Under the pieces are notes generated by a model, which saw only the letters and a list, made by a program, of their open reading frames with translations, did not search any database and was not told where the DNA came from. A stretch of 26,281 nucleotides of DNA from a virus, in the IMG/VR virus record IMGVR_UViG_3300050821_005772, positions 1 to 26,281 of that record. One strand, given 5' to 3'. The position numbers and the translations under genes are program-made. Positions 6,276 through 13,459 of this stretch are shown here, piece by piece (within the stretch, counting starts at the first letter, position 1; each line of letters begins with the position of its first letter).

Positions 6276-6532
6276 TGGCTATTGTCGATCCGATGGACGC
6301 GATCAAAACCGAGGTTGATCGGAGGTACAAAATTTTTGACGCGAAGCGCCAAGAACTGATCACCGCTTACCAGAATTCAAAGACCACCAAGACCAAGCTG
6401 AAACGACTAGCCAAGATCGTCCGTCATCATGGCGAGTGGATGAACAGCAACATGTTCACGTCGGGTTGGGTATCGCAAAGCGTGCTCGAATTCGCCAAGC
6501 ACATAGAGGGTATCGCGGAGGACGATCTATGA
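6275..6532 (+). CDS. Small hypothetical phage protein
   Basis: This 85-residue protein of unknown family starts MAIVDPMDAIKTEVDRRYK. The first 50 residues are strongly charged and probably alpha-helical, with clustered Lys residues (KTTKTKLKRLAKIVRHH). The rest is more polar and ends EGIAEDDL. It has an aaggag Shine-Dalgarno at 6260-6265, and its ATG overlaps the nuclease stop. It sits between the Cas4-like nuclease and the ssDNA-binding protein, so an accessory role in replication is plausible but not shown. The longer frame that begins upstream within the nuclease gene is an out-of-frame shadow. Confidence 0.75.
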   Translation: MAIVDPMDAIKTEVDRRYKIFDAKRQELITAYQNSKTTKTKLKRLAKIVRHHGEWMNSNMFTSGWVSQSVLEFAKHIEGIAEDDL

Positions 6533-6588
6533 AAAATGCAATGCGTCAGCGCCGACCCAAGCCGCTTCAGGCCGGTCCTCCAACGTAA
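6529..6588 (+). CDS. Candidate 19-residue basic peptide
   Basis: A short ORF starts at an ATG that overlaps the previous stop (ATGA at 6529-6532) and ends at a TAA at 6586-6588. It is preceded by ggagg (6517-6521) at 7 bases, one of the best ribosome binding sites in the operon. The peptide is MKNAMRQRRPKPLQAGPPT, strongly basic with no hydrophobic segment. The binding site could serve only to keep ribosomes on the message across the 75-base gap to the SSB gene. It could also express a genuine micro-protein. Confidence 0.4.
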   Translation: MKNAMRQRRPKPLQAGPPT

Positions 6589-6607
6589 GACACAAGGGAG
6601 TTCACAC

Positions 6608-7150
6608 ATGGCGCTCGAAAAGATCTTGACGCCCCCCGGCATCGCCTCGTTCATGAACCTCGTCAAGCCCAGAGCCGCTGCCTTGGGCGCTGAGCCGCGC
6701 TATTCGCTTGTCCTCATCTTCGACAAGAAAGCCCAGGCGACGCCCGAGTTCAGGGCGTTGCAGGCGGGTGTCGAGCGGGCCATCGCAGACAAGTGGGGCG
6801 CAAAAAAGCCGCACGGGCTGGCCTCGCCGTTCCGCGACGGGTCCGAGAAGGAAGGCGAATATGAGGGCTATCACGCGGGCGACGTTTTCATCTCGCCCTG
6901 GTCGAAGGAAAAGCCCGGCGCTGTAGACAAGCAGCGCAACAGCATCCTCGATTGGTCGGAGATTTATTCCGGCTGGACCGCGCGGGCCAACGTGCGCCCG
7001 TTCGGCTACGACACGGCGGGCAAGCGCGGCGTCGGGTTCCTGCTCGACAACGTCCAGTTTCTCAAAGCTGGCCCTCGCCTCGACGGACGCGGTTCGGCTG
7101 AGAACGCCTACCCTGACGATCAGCCGGAAGACGAAGACGAACTGATCTAA
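6608..7150 (+). CDS. DUF2815 single-stranded DNA-binding protein
   Basis: This is predicted to coat single-stranded DNA at the phage fork. It belongs to the DUF2815 / Enc34-like SSB family, an OB-fold group. The 180-residue protein begins MALEKILTPPGIASFMNLVKPR and contains family-like segments RYSLVLIFDKKAQ, AGDVFISPWSKEKPGAVD, IYSGWTARANVRPFGYD and GVGFLLDNVQFLK. It ends in the acidic tail DDQPEDEDELI, as is typical of SSBs that recruit partners through the C-terminus. The ATG at 6608 with aaggga upstream is preferred over an upstream TTG at 6536. It is followed by a likely terminator hairpin. Its neighbours (DUF2800 nuclease before, DUF6378 and polymerase after) fit the usual order of this module. 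Confidence 0.9.
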   Translation: MALEKILTPPGIASFMNLVKPRAAALGAEPRYSLVLIFDKKAQATPEFRALQAGVERAIADKWGAKKPHGLASPFRDGSEKEGEYEGYHAGDVFISPWSKEKPGAVDKQRNSILDWSEIYSGWTARANVRPFGYDTAGKRGVGFLLDNVQFLKAGPRLDGRGSAENAYPDDQPEDEDELI

Positions 7151-7164
7151 CACTCGTGACTTAG

Positions 7165-7197
7165 CGCGCGGAGCCATGCTCCGCGTGTCTTGTTTGG
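7165..7197 (+). terminator. Hairpin after SSB gene, possible attenuator
   Basis: The stem cgcggag (7167-7173) pairs with ctccgcg (7179-7185) around the 5-base loop ccatg, extendable by one GU and one CG pair. It is followed by the moderately T-rich tgtcttgttt. The run of T is interrupted, so partial termination or mRNA 3'-end protection within the operon is more likely than a full stop. Confidence 0.5.
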
Positions 7198-7221
7198 TTG
7201 CCGACACAAAGGACAAACCCC

Positions 7222-7647
7222 ATGAACGACTTCTCGATCGCCAACCCGAAGAGCCCAGGCCAGCCCGCCCATCTGGAAATTCTGGACGAAGCGACGCACT
7301 CGATCACCGACCACAATATCGACTACGGCGAACCGGCGAAGAACTACGAGCGCGCCTCTGCGCTCGCATCGATGATCCTCAACAAGCCGATCACCCCTTA
7401 CGAGATCGCGATGATTAAACTTGCGGTCAAACTGTCTCGGATCGCCGAAACACCGGACTTGCGCAAAAGCTACGTCGAAATGATCGCCTGCGCCGCGCTC
7501 GCCGGGGAGTTCGTGAACGCTGGGCACATCACGACGAAGCGCATGGCGCAGGCGCTCAAAGCCCCGCCGGTCAGAATGGGGGAGACGTTCCACCTGCCGA
7601 AATCACGGCCTTTCGAGGACGGCGTCGAAGAGCGCATTGATCGCTGA
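7222..7647 (+). CDS. DUF6378 phage protein
   Basis: The 141-residue protein (ATG at 7222) matches the pattern of a small family found in phage replication modules: YGEPAKNYERASALASMIL, then YEIAMIKLAVKLSRIAETPD and YVEMIACAALAGEFV. The pattern of conserved E, N, K, D and Y residues in helices resembles MazG-like or dUTPase-like all-alpha nucleotide hydrolases, but that is only a suggestion. The N-terminal 25 residues are flexible. It is separated from the SSB gene by a hairpin and ends 9 bases before the polymerase start. Confidence 0.75.
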   Translation: MNDFSIANPKSPGQPAHLEILDEATHSITDHNIDYGEPAKNYERASALASMILNKPITPYEIAMIKLAVKLSRIAETPDLRKSYVEMIACAALAGEFVNAGHITTKRMAQALKAPPVRMGETFHLPKSRPFEDGVEERIDR

Positions 7648-7656
7648 CCCGCGACA

Positions 7657-9648
7657 ATGCCGCGCGCGCTGCACCTCGATGTGGAGACTTGCAGCGCCGT
7701 CAACCTCAAACAGGTTGGCGCGCATGTCTACGCGCGCCATCCCTCGACCCAGGTCATCTGCGCGTCTTACGCGCTCGATGAGAGCGCCGTCTGCTCGACC
7801 GATTTTCGCACCCAGCTCGATGGGCTCGCCCACGTCAACAAGCTGATCCAGGACGGCGCGACCCTGCACGGTTGGAACGTCGTCTTCGAGCGTTTGATCT
7901 GGAACCACGTCATCGCCCCCAAAATGGGCTTCGACCCGATCTTCCCCGACCAGACTGTCTGCACAATGGCGACCGGCGCTTGCTACGGGCTCCCGCTCAA
8001 GCTCGAAACCGCCGCCCGCGTCGCGGGCTCGCCGCACCAAAAGAACACGGACGGGCACAGCGTCATGCTGCGCATGGCGCGCCCGCGCAGCGTCAACCCC
8101 GATGTCTGGTGGCACGAGACAGACCCGTCCAAGATGACGGCGCTGATCGACTACAATCGCGACGACGTGGAAGCCGAGCGCGCGATCTCCAAGCTCCTGC
8201 CGAGGATGACCTATTTCGAGCGCCGTGTCTGGCTCGCTGACCAGCGTATGAACGACCGGGGGATGCCGGTCGATAGTGCATTCCTGAACGAAGCGCACAA
8301 CATGACCGTGGACGAAATGCAGCGTCTGTCGAGCCAACTCGACATTCTCACTCAAGGCGAAGTTGAGACGGTCAATCAGGTCGGCAGGCTCACCAAATGG
8401 CTGCAAGATCGCGGCTACCCGACAGGGTTCGGGGTCGGCAAGGAAGACATTGAAACCGTCTTGCGCCTGCCGAACAATTTGTCGCCGTCAGCGTTAGTGG
8501 CGCTGTCGATCCGCCAGGAAGCCGCCAAGTCCTCGACCGCCAAGCTCAGCGCTATTGACCAGTTCGCGCCGATGGGCGAGCGAGCGCGCGGCCTTGTCCA
8601 ATATGGCGGCGCGGTTCGCACGCTGCGTTGGGCGGGCCGAGGTCCGCAGCTTCAGAATTTCCCGCGCCCTTCGCTCAAGCATGTCGGGATCGCGGCGAAC
8701 GCGTTGGCTGACGGGATCGACGCGGACATCCTGCGCGAGATATTCGGCCCGCCGCTGGAAGTGATCAGCTCATGTCTGCGCGGCGCGTTTAAAGCGCCCC
8801 AGGGCCAGAAGTTCGTCGTCTGCGACTTCTCAGGGATCGAGGCGCGCGTGCTCGCCTGGCTCGCCGGTCACGTCGGGGCGCTCGGCGTCTTTCGACGCGG
8901 CGAAGACATCTACACCGCGACCGCCGCGAGCATCGGCTCGAACAACCGCCAACTTGGGAAAGTGCTCGTGCTGGCGTGCGGCTACGGCATGGGGCCGAGC
9001 CGGTTCATGGAGACAGCCAACGCGCCGCCCTATTCGCTCGGGCTCACGGCCCGGCAGGCTGAGAGTGCTGTCTACGCTTATCGCAACGCGAACCCGGACA
9101 TTCCCACCTATTGGCGCGCATCCGAAAACGCGTTTCGCAACGTGCTCGCCAACCCCAACAAGACTTTTTTCGCCACCGTCGAAGGCATCAACGGTCATCC
9201 GGCTCCCCCGGTTCGCTACAGGTGGGCGAAGCACCAGGGGCTCGGCGGCGCGTTGCTGATCGAGCTGCCGTCCGGACGCTCGCTTGTCTACCGGGGTGCG
9301 CGGCTTGGGCTCACGCAAAACCGTTTCGGGTCCGATCGCCTCGTCTATGAGGGCAACGACTTCAATCACAATTGGGGCCTGATCGAAACCTGGGGCGGCA
9401 AGATCGTCGAGAACGTCACCCAGGCAGTCGCCCGCGATCTGCTCGCCTGCGCCCTGCTCGATCTCTCAGACACGCATGACGACGAACTCCTGGCGACCGT
9501 TCACGACGAGGTCATCGCGCTCGCCCCCGACGAAGACGCCCCGGCGCTCTACGACGACATGCGCCTCGTCATGCAGACCACGCCGCCGTGGGCGAAGGGG
9601 CTTCCCCTGGCCGCCGCCGGGTTCATCGCCGACCGCTACGGGAAGTAA
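7657..9648 (+). CDS. Family A DNA polymerase with 3'-5' exonuclease
   Basis: This replicative phage polymerase of the DNA polymerase I type has 663 residues. The N-terminal proofreading exonuclease shows Exo I LHLDVET (D8, E10), Exo II HGWNVVFER (N74) and Exo III DYNRDD (Y166, D170). There is no 5'-3' exonuclease domain. In the polymerase domain, RWAGRGPQLQNFPRP (324-338) is followed by motif A VVCDFSGIEARVLAWLAG (D390), motif B RQLGKVLVLACGYG (R431, K435, Y443) and motif C ATVHDEV near residue 615. All catalytic residues I can place are present, so the enzyme should be active. It starts at ATG 7657, 9 bases after the DUF6378 gene, and is followed four bases later by the next small gene. Confidence 0.95.
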   Translation: MPRALHLDVETCSAVNLKQVGAHVYARHPSTQVICASYALDESAVCSTDFRTQLDGLAHVNKLIQDGATLHGWNVVFERLIWNHVIAPKMGFDPIFPDQTVCTMATGACYGLPLKLETAARVAGSPHQKNTDGHSVMLRMARPRSVNPDVWWHETDPSKMTALIDYNRDDVEAERAISKLLPRMTYFERRVWLADQRMNDRGMPVDSAFLNEAHNMTVDEMQRLSSQLDILTQGEVETVNQVGRLTKWLQDRGYPTGFGVGKEDIETVLRLPNNLSPSALVALSIRQEAAKSSTAKLSAIDQFAPMGERARGLVQYGGAVRTLRWAGRGPQLQNFPRPSLKHVGIAANALADGIDADILREIFGPPLEVISSCLRGAFKAPQGQKFVVCDFSGIEARVLAWLAGHVGALGVFRRGEDIYTATAASIGSNNRQLGKVLVLACGYGMGPSRFMETANAPPYSLGLTARQAESAVYAYRNANPDIPTYWRASENAFRNVLANPNKTFFATVEGINGHPAPPVRYRWAKHQGLGGALLIELPSGRSLVYRGARLGLTQNRFGSDRLVYEGNDFNHNWGLIETWGGKIVENVTQAVARDLLACALLDLSDTHDDELLATVHDEVIALAPDEDAPALYDDMRLVMQTTPPWAKGLPLAAAGFIADRYGK

Positions 9649-9651
9649 GCC

Positions 9652-9864
9652 ATGTCTATGCCGTTTGAACGATTGATCTGCGACGAAATATCCAAGCTCG
9701 GCGGCGTCGTCGAGCGCGTCGAGCGCAACAAGCACCCGAAAATATTTTATGCCTTCGGCGGGAGGAAGTTCGTGCATGTTTGCGCTGCCTCGCCCGGCGA
9801 TCATCGGGCTTTCCTGAACAACCGGGCCATTCTTCGGCGCAAACTATGCGGAGCCGCGCAATGA
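9652..9864 (+). CDS. Small conserved phage protein, HicA-like fold possible
   Basis: The protein has 70 residues. The central pattern GGVVERVERNKHPKIFYAFGG followed by SPGDHRAFLNNRAILRRKL resembles small phage proteins of the form 'GKHxKV...TPSDxRAxxNxxxxxRRxL'. That pattern is reminiscent of the double-stranded RNA-binding-like fold of HicA-type proteins. I see no partner antitoxin, so a toxin function is not supported. The position between the polymerase and the primase-helicase suggests an accessory replication role. Its stop overlaps the next ATG (ATGA). Confidence 0.7.
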   Translation: MSMPFERLICDEISKLGGVVERVERNKHPKIFYAFGGRKFVHVCAASPGDHRAFLNNRAILRRKLCGAAQ

Positions 9865-10043
9865 GCGATCTCGATGACGAGCTGGAAAAGAAACACCTCG
9901 CCGACCGCTGGAAGTTGCACCGCAGGGATTGCTTGGACATGGCGATCAGAATGGGCGTCGGGACGGCGGAACAGGCAATCGAGCTAGCCGAAAAATTCAG
10001 CGCTTACATTCGGATCGGCAAACAAGACGAGCCCAAGACATGA
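9861..10043 (+). CDS. Small charged hypothetical protein
   Basis: This 60-residue protein begins MSDLDDELEKKHLADRWKLH. It is probably all alpha-helical, with an acidic start and a middle that alternates basic and acidic residues (RRDCLDMAIRMGVGTAEQAIELAEKF). It overlaps both neighbours by ATGA junctions (9861-9864 and 10040-10043), so it is translationally coupled to the primase-helicase. No family is recognised. A longer in-frame start upstream would run through the preceding gene and is less likely. Confidence 0.7.
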   Translation: MSDLDDELEKKHLADRWKLHRRDCLDMAIRMGVGTAEQAIELAEKFSAYIRIGKQDEPKT

Positions 10044-12214
10044 CAGGGTTCAGCCACACAGCGGTCGAGCTGTTCGACGCCGGATTTGGTCCGTGGATGG
10101 TGCCGGTGAAGCCGCGCACCAAAACGCCCATTGGCAGCTCGGTCACGGCGAAATGCGCCTCGCGCGAGGAAGCGCGCGCATGGGATGCGGCGGCCAGGAG
10201 CGTCGGCATCCGGGGTGGCGATTTCTTTTTGTGGATCGATAACGACTTCGGGAAAATCTTTACGCGCTTGGTCGAGCAGGCGATCTTCACCCTGGGCGTC
10301 GTCAGTCTGCGCCGGTTTGTAGACAGCCCCAGACACCGCCGCGACGCGTTCCTGTTTCGTATCACGCCCCCGACGAAAACCCTTTCCTTGAAGTTCCTCG
10401 ACCCCATAATCGGGACCGAAGGCGAGTTCGGTCTGCGGGGTTCGGGCCAGCAGGCGCTGATCACGGGAATTCACCCGCCGACCGGCGCGCGCTACTTGTT
10501 GAGCCGCAAGCTCACTCGGATCGAGGATGTTCCTGAAGCCCCTGCGGCTGCGTTCAGCAACGCTTTCCAGTGGGTCGTCGAACAGGCGCTCAAGCTCGGG
10601 CTCGAAGCGATCGGCGGGATGCCTGGCTCGGGGAGCTTGGTCTACGCGGTGCCTCGGGCGCTTGGCCTGCCGCACCAGACGCAGACACAGACGCAGACAG
10701 GCGTGAACATGAGCCTGGCGCACGATCTCCTGAACCTCGCCGAAGTCCGCCAGCTCTTGGGGTTCTTCCCCAACGACCCCACAAAATGGACGAAGGCGCT
10801 CGGCGATTTTCTCTCGATCTATCAGAACTGGGTTTCGGTCTGTTTCGCGGTGATCGGCGCGACCGGGGGTTCGAGCGAGGGCCGCGCGCTGTTCATCGAG
10901 TGGAGCGACCAGCAACCGCAGGCAAAACAGAGTTCATCCGATCTGTGGGACGCGTGCATCCGCACGGCGCGGATCAACGGCGTGCGCGTCGGCGGAACGC
11001 TTCTGGTCGAGCTGGCGCAGAGGTTCGCTTGGGACGCCTACCACAAGGCTTCGGCGCAGACATTCGCCGATCATCCGGTTCATTTGCCCGACGACCCGCG
11101 TCCCTTGTGGGATGCGTTTCGTGCTCAATGGGTGATCTGGTCGAGCGCTTCGCGATACATCGATCTGACGACGAGCGGTGTCCACAACACGCGTGGTTTC
11201 AACATGGCGTGCAATTCTCGACTTCGTCAGCTCCTGATCGAGCACTATGGACAAGTGCCGAAACGGTTGTGTCCTAGAAATATGTCCGACTATGTAGATG
11301 TGCAACGCGAACTCTCACGCGTCAAAGGCATCACCTATCATCCTGGCAAGCCGAAGTTGTTCCGCGACGCCGGGCTCGATGTCTTCAACGAGTGGACGCC
11401 GCCGGTTTTTATGCGGTTTCCTGTCTCGGCGGCTGATGTCAAGCCGTGGCTCGACCATCTGCTCTACGTGCTCAAATCGCCCAACGAGGTCGAGCTGTTC
11501 GTGCGCTGGTGCGCTTTCCTCGTTCAATATCCCGACGACAAGCCGAACTGGGCTTGGCTCATCATGAGCATCGCCGGTGTCGGCAAAGACACGATGATCG
11601 AACCGATGCGCGTGGCGCTCGGGCGCGACAACGTGCAGCCGTTCGACTTCACCAAACTGGGGGGCGCGCACAATTATTTCGTCAAGTGCAAGCTCCTTAT
11701 CGCCAGCGAGATTGCGCAGCACGACAACACGCGCGAGGCGAAAGCAAATTTCGATCACTTCAAGGTCTTCACCACGCGTCCGCCCGAAAATCTCACCGTC
11801 AACCCCAAGGGTCTGCCCCCTTATCAAATCCCCAATCGTTGCGGCGTGGTGCTGTTCTCGAACGAGCCCAACCCGGTCGCGTTCGACAGGTCCGACCGCC
11901 GCTTGCATGTGCTTTCGTGTCTGGACGTTCCGCCTCGCCCCGTCGCTTACTACCAGGGACTGCACGATTGGCTCACCAATCAGGACGGCGCGACGCTGAT
12001 CGCCAACTACCTCGAACAGGTGACGCTCAGCCAAGCAGACATCCACGAATTGAAGGGGCCTGCGCCGATGACGCCCGAGAAACAGGCGTTGGCCGCGCTC
12101 AACTCCGGCGTCGTTGGGGCGTCGCAGTTTCCGTCTAATGTGGTGCCGATCCGCTCGAAGAAACCGGCGTCTAAAAAGGGCTTCTCAGCGACTGTCCCTG
12201 ACGATCCCATTTGA
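10040..12214 (+). CDS. PrimPol-SF3 helicase fusion (DUF5906/VapE-like primase)
   Basis: This is a bifunctional replication initiator of 724 residues. The N-terminal archaeo-eukaryotic primase-like domain (about 10-165) has the metal-binding IDNDFGK (D67, D69) and the later GSGQQALITGIHPPTG segment. A PriCT-like linker follows (WVSVCFAVIGATGG, about 264-277, LFIEWSD). The C-terminal superfamily 3 helicase has Walker A IAGVGKDT (511-518), Walker B-like KLLIASEI (551-558), motif C VVLFSN (603-608) and the Arg finger region DRSDRR (616-621). It would prime and unwind DNA for the polymerase upstream. A microrepeat at about 10677-10701 encodes QTQTQTQT between the domains and gives a flexible hinge. 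The ATG at 10040 overlaps the previous stop. Confidence 0.88.
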   Translation: MTGFSHTAVELFDAGFGPWMVPVKPRTKTPIGSSVTAKCASREEARAWDAAARSVGIRGGDFFLWIDNDFGKIFTRLVEQAIFTLGVVSLRRFVDSPRHRRDAFLFRITPPTKTLSLKFLDPIIGTEGEFGLRGSGQQALITGIHPPTGARYLLSRKLTRIEDVPEAPAAAFSNAFQWVVEQALKLGLEAIGGMPGSGSLVYAVPRALGLPHQTQTQTQTGVNMSLAHDLLNLAEVRQLLGFFPNDPTKWTKALGDFLSIYQNWVSVCFAVIGATGGSSEGRALFIEWSDQQPQAKQSSSDLWDACIRTARINGVRVGGTLLVELAQRFAWDAYHKASAQTFADHPVHLPDDPRPLWDAFRAQWVIWSSASRYIDLTTSGVHNTRGFNMACNSRLRQLLIEHYGQVPKRLCPRNMSDYVDVQRELSRVKGITYHPGKPKLFRDAGLDVFNEWTPPVFMRFPVSAADVKPWLDHLLYVLKSPNEVELFVRWCAFLVQYPDDKPNWAWLIMSIAGVGKDTMIEPMRVALGRDNVQPFDFTKLGGAHNYFVKCKLLIASEIAQHDNTREAKANFDHFKVFTTRPPENLTVNPKGLPPYQIPNRCGVVLFSNEPNPVAFDRSDRRLHVLSCLDVPPRPVAYYQGLHDWLTNQDGATLIANYLEQVTLSQADIHELKGPAPMTPEKQALAALNSGVVGASQFPSNVVPIRSKKPASKKGFSATVPDDPI

Positions 12215-12221
12215 CGCCTTT

Positions 12222-12254
12222 GTCTGTTACGTCACTTGACAAAAGAGACAAAAC
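12222..12254 (+). promoter_or_regulatory. Shared leader motif, copy 2, with TTGACA box
   Basis: The halves gtctgttac (12222-12230) and aaaagagacaaaac (12241-12254) match the repressor leader at 2511-2534, but here they are separated by gtcacttgac (12231-12240). The insertion creates TTGACA at 12236-12241, a perfect -35 box. No good -10 follows at 16-18 bases. It lies just before the second HTH gene, so that gene may share a regulator with the repressor block. Confidence 0.45.
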
Positions 12255-12270
12255 AACCCAAATCTTGGTG

Positions 12271-12549
12271 ATGATCCCGAACCCTTCTACTCCCACGCCA
12301 GAAGCCTTTTTATCGGTGGGCAAGCTCGCCCAAGACCTGGGCGTCGCCAGACAGCGAATTCACCGCATGGTGCAGAGCGGTCAAATCCACGCCATTCGGG
12401 TTGGACCTCACCGGCTCATTCCGAGAGAGGAAGCCGAACGCCTGATCGCGTCGAGCGAGCGGGTGGCGCGTCCCGATGGGCGTTCGATGGTCGTGTTCAA
12501 TCCGCCAGTAGCCAAGCAAACGAGGGCGAAACGCAACATGCGCGTCTGA
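12271..12549 (+). CDS. Small HTH protein, excisionase/MerR-like
   Basis: The 92-residue DNA-binding protein has a typical HTH_17-type domain: LSVGKLAQDLGVARQRIHRMVQSGQIHAIRVGPHRLIPREEAERLIA (about 14-60), that is helix-turn-helix followed by a wing carrying the R-x-G-x-x-R pattern of excisionases. The tail is basic (KQTRAKRNMRV). The ATG at 12271 is preferred because the domain starts soon after it. A TTG at 12211 overlapping the primase stop is the alternative, and neither has a strong Shine-Dalgarno. It may be the recombination directionality factor or an early regulator. The phage thus has two small HTH proteins of this type, one beside the integrase and this one. Confidence 0.78.
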   Translation: MIPNPSTPTPEAFLSVGKLAQDLGVARQRIHRMVQSGQIHAIRVGPHRLIPREEAERLIASSERVARPDGRSMVVFNPPVAKQTRAKRNMRV

Positions 12550-12563
12550 CGGTCTGAACCGTC
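12548..12563 (+). other. Small perfect hairpin in intergenic gap
   Basis: The stem gacggt (12548-12553) pairs with accgtc (12558-12563) around the tetraloop ctga, directly at the stop codon of the HTH gene. No T-run follows, so it is not a standard terminator. Confidence 0.5.
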
Positions 12564-12595
12564 ACTGATGAGCCCTTACCACGAGGACGACGCCC

Positions 12596-13363
12596 ATGCC
12601 CCTTGCATACATCCAATTCATCGAAGGCCCGGAGCGGCCCGAGCGCCCCACTGATCCCGGCTATGGGATCGATGAGGGTGCGCGCCCTGGACAGGGTCTG
12701 CCGGGTTCCCCTGGCCGTCCTGGACACCTTCCGGCCCGCCCTGGCCGTCCTGTCGATCCTGGCTTTGGCAACCCTGGTTGGGGCGGCGAGCGCCCTGGAC
12801 ACCTGCCATCGTATGGCGGCAGTCGCCCGGTCGATCCCGGCTATGGCGTAGACATCGAAGGTGGCGGCGGCGGGAGCGCCGGTCAGCTCCCTGTCTGGCC
12901 GGTCGATCCCGATCACCCGATCGCGCCGCCCACTCCGGGCCATCCGCTGCCCCCGGTCGATCCCCCTCCGGGCGCTGTCTGGCCGCCGTTGCCGCCGAGC
13001 GTTCCCGAGGGCAAGGTGATCGCGCTCGTTGCGATCTCCGGCGTCGGCTATCGCTACGTCGTGCTCGAAGTTCCCGAGCATCCGGTCGATCCCGGCTATG
13101 GTGTCGGCGAAGGGCATCCCGATCAGGGTCTGCCCGGTGGGCGTCCGCCTCGCCCCGATCAGGGCCTGCCTGGGCGTCCCGCTCGTCCCGATCAGGGTCT
13201 GCCGCCAACGGGCCGTCCGCCGGTCGCGGGTCAGCCGCTGCCGCGTCCGCCGGGAGGTCAGCGTCCGCCGACAGCGGGCCAGCCGCTGCCGCGTCCTCCG
13301 GTCAACCGCCCGTCGCAGCCGTTGCCGCCCGAGCCGGAAGAGCCGGAAGTCGATCCCGTCTAA
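12596..13363 (+). CDS. Pro/Gly-rich repeat protein with central conserved segment
   Basis: This 255-residue protein is dominated by proline and glycine. Repeats of the type (R/H)PVDPGYGV occur near residues 18-24, 53-58, 81-88 and 161-168. Units of the type RPDQGLPG recur four times or more, and GQPLPRPP occurs twice. A single ordered-looking segment, EGKVIALVAISGVGYRYVVLEVPE (about 138-161), splits the two repeat arms; a similar 'PGVGYRW' segment is known to me from other phage Pro-rich proteins. No signal peptide or membrane span is visible. The ATG at 12596 has gagga about 9 bases upstream. It ends just before a strong terminator. The function is unknown; an extended, polyproline-like spacer or a multivalent binding protein is a guess. 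Confidence 0.8.
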   Translation: MPLAYIQFIEGPERPERPTDPGYGIDEGARPGQGLPGSPGRPGHLPARPGRPVDPGFGNPGWGGERPGHLPSYGGSRPVDPGYGVDIEGGGGGSAGQLPVWPVDPDHPIAPPTPGHPLPPVDPPPGAVWPPLPPSVPEGKVIALVAISGVGYRYVVLEVPEHPVDPGYGVGEGHPDQGLPGGRPPRPDQGLPGRPARPDQGLPPTGRPPVAGQPLPRPPGGQRPPTAGQPLPRPPVNRPSQPLPPEPEEPEVDPV

Positions 13364-13376
13364 CTGTCTACAGAGG

Positions 13377-13407
13377 CGGCGCGCGTTGCAAAGCGCGCGC
13401 CGTTTTC
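13377..13407 (+). terminator. Strong rho-independent terminator
   Basis: The perfect 9 bp stem cggcgcgcg (13377-13385) pairs with cgcgcgccg (13394-13402) around the loop ttgcaaag, followed at once by ttttc. It lies 14 bases after the stop of the Pro/Gly-rich gene and probably ends the early operon transcript. Confidence 0.85.
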
Positions 13408-13459
13408 ATGTCTATGACGACTACGACACCGGCAAGCCGACCACACTGCTGATCGCGCC

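Noticed and set aside
7165-7197. Full operon terminator splitting the replication module
   Set aside because: The T-run is interrupted and downstream genes lack a promoter of their own, so partial attenuation is more likely.
9652-10043. Toxin-antitoxin pair (HicA-like plus small partner)
   Set aside because: The first protein only loosely resembles HicA, and the second has no HicB or DNA-binding features. Similar small proteins are common in phage replication operons.
12618-13208. Minus-strand ORF opposite the Pro/Gly-rich gene
   Set aside because: Its Arg/Asp/Gly-rich repeats mirror the repeat DNA of the plus-strand gene. It has no start signal and is opposite in direction to the operon.
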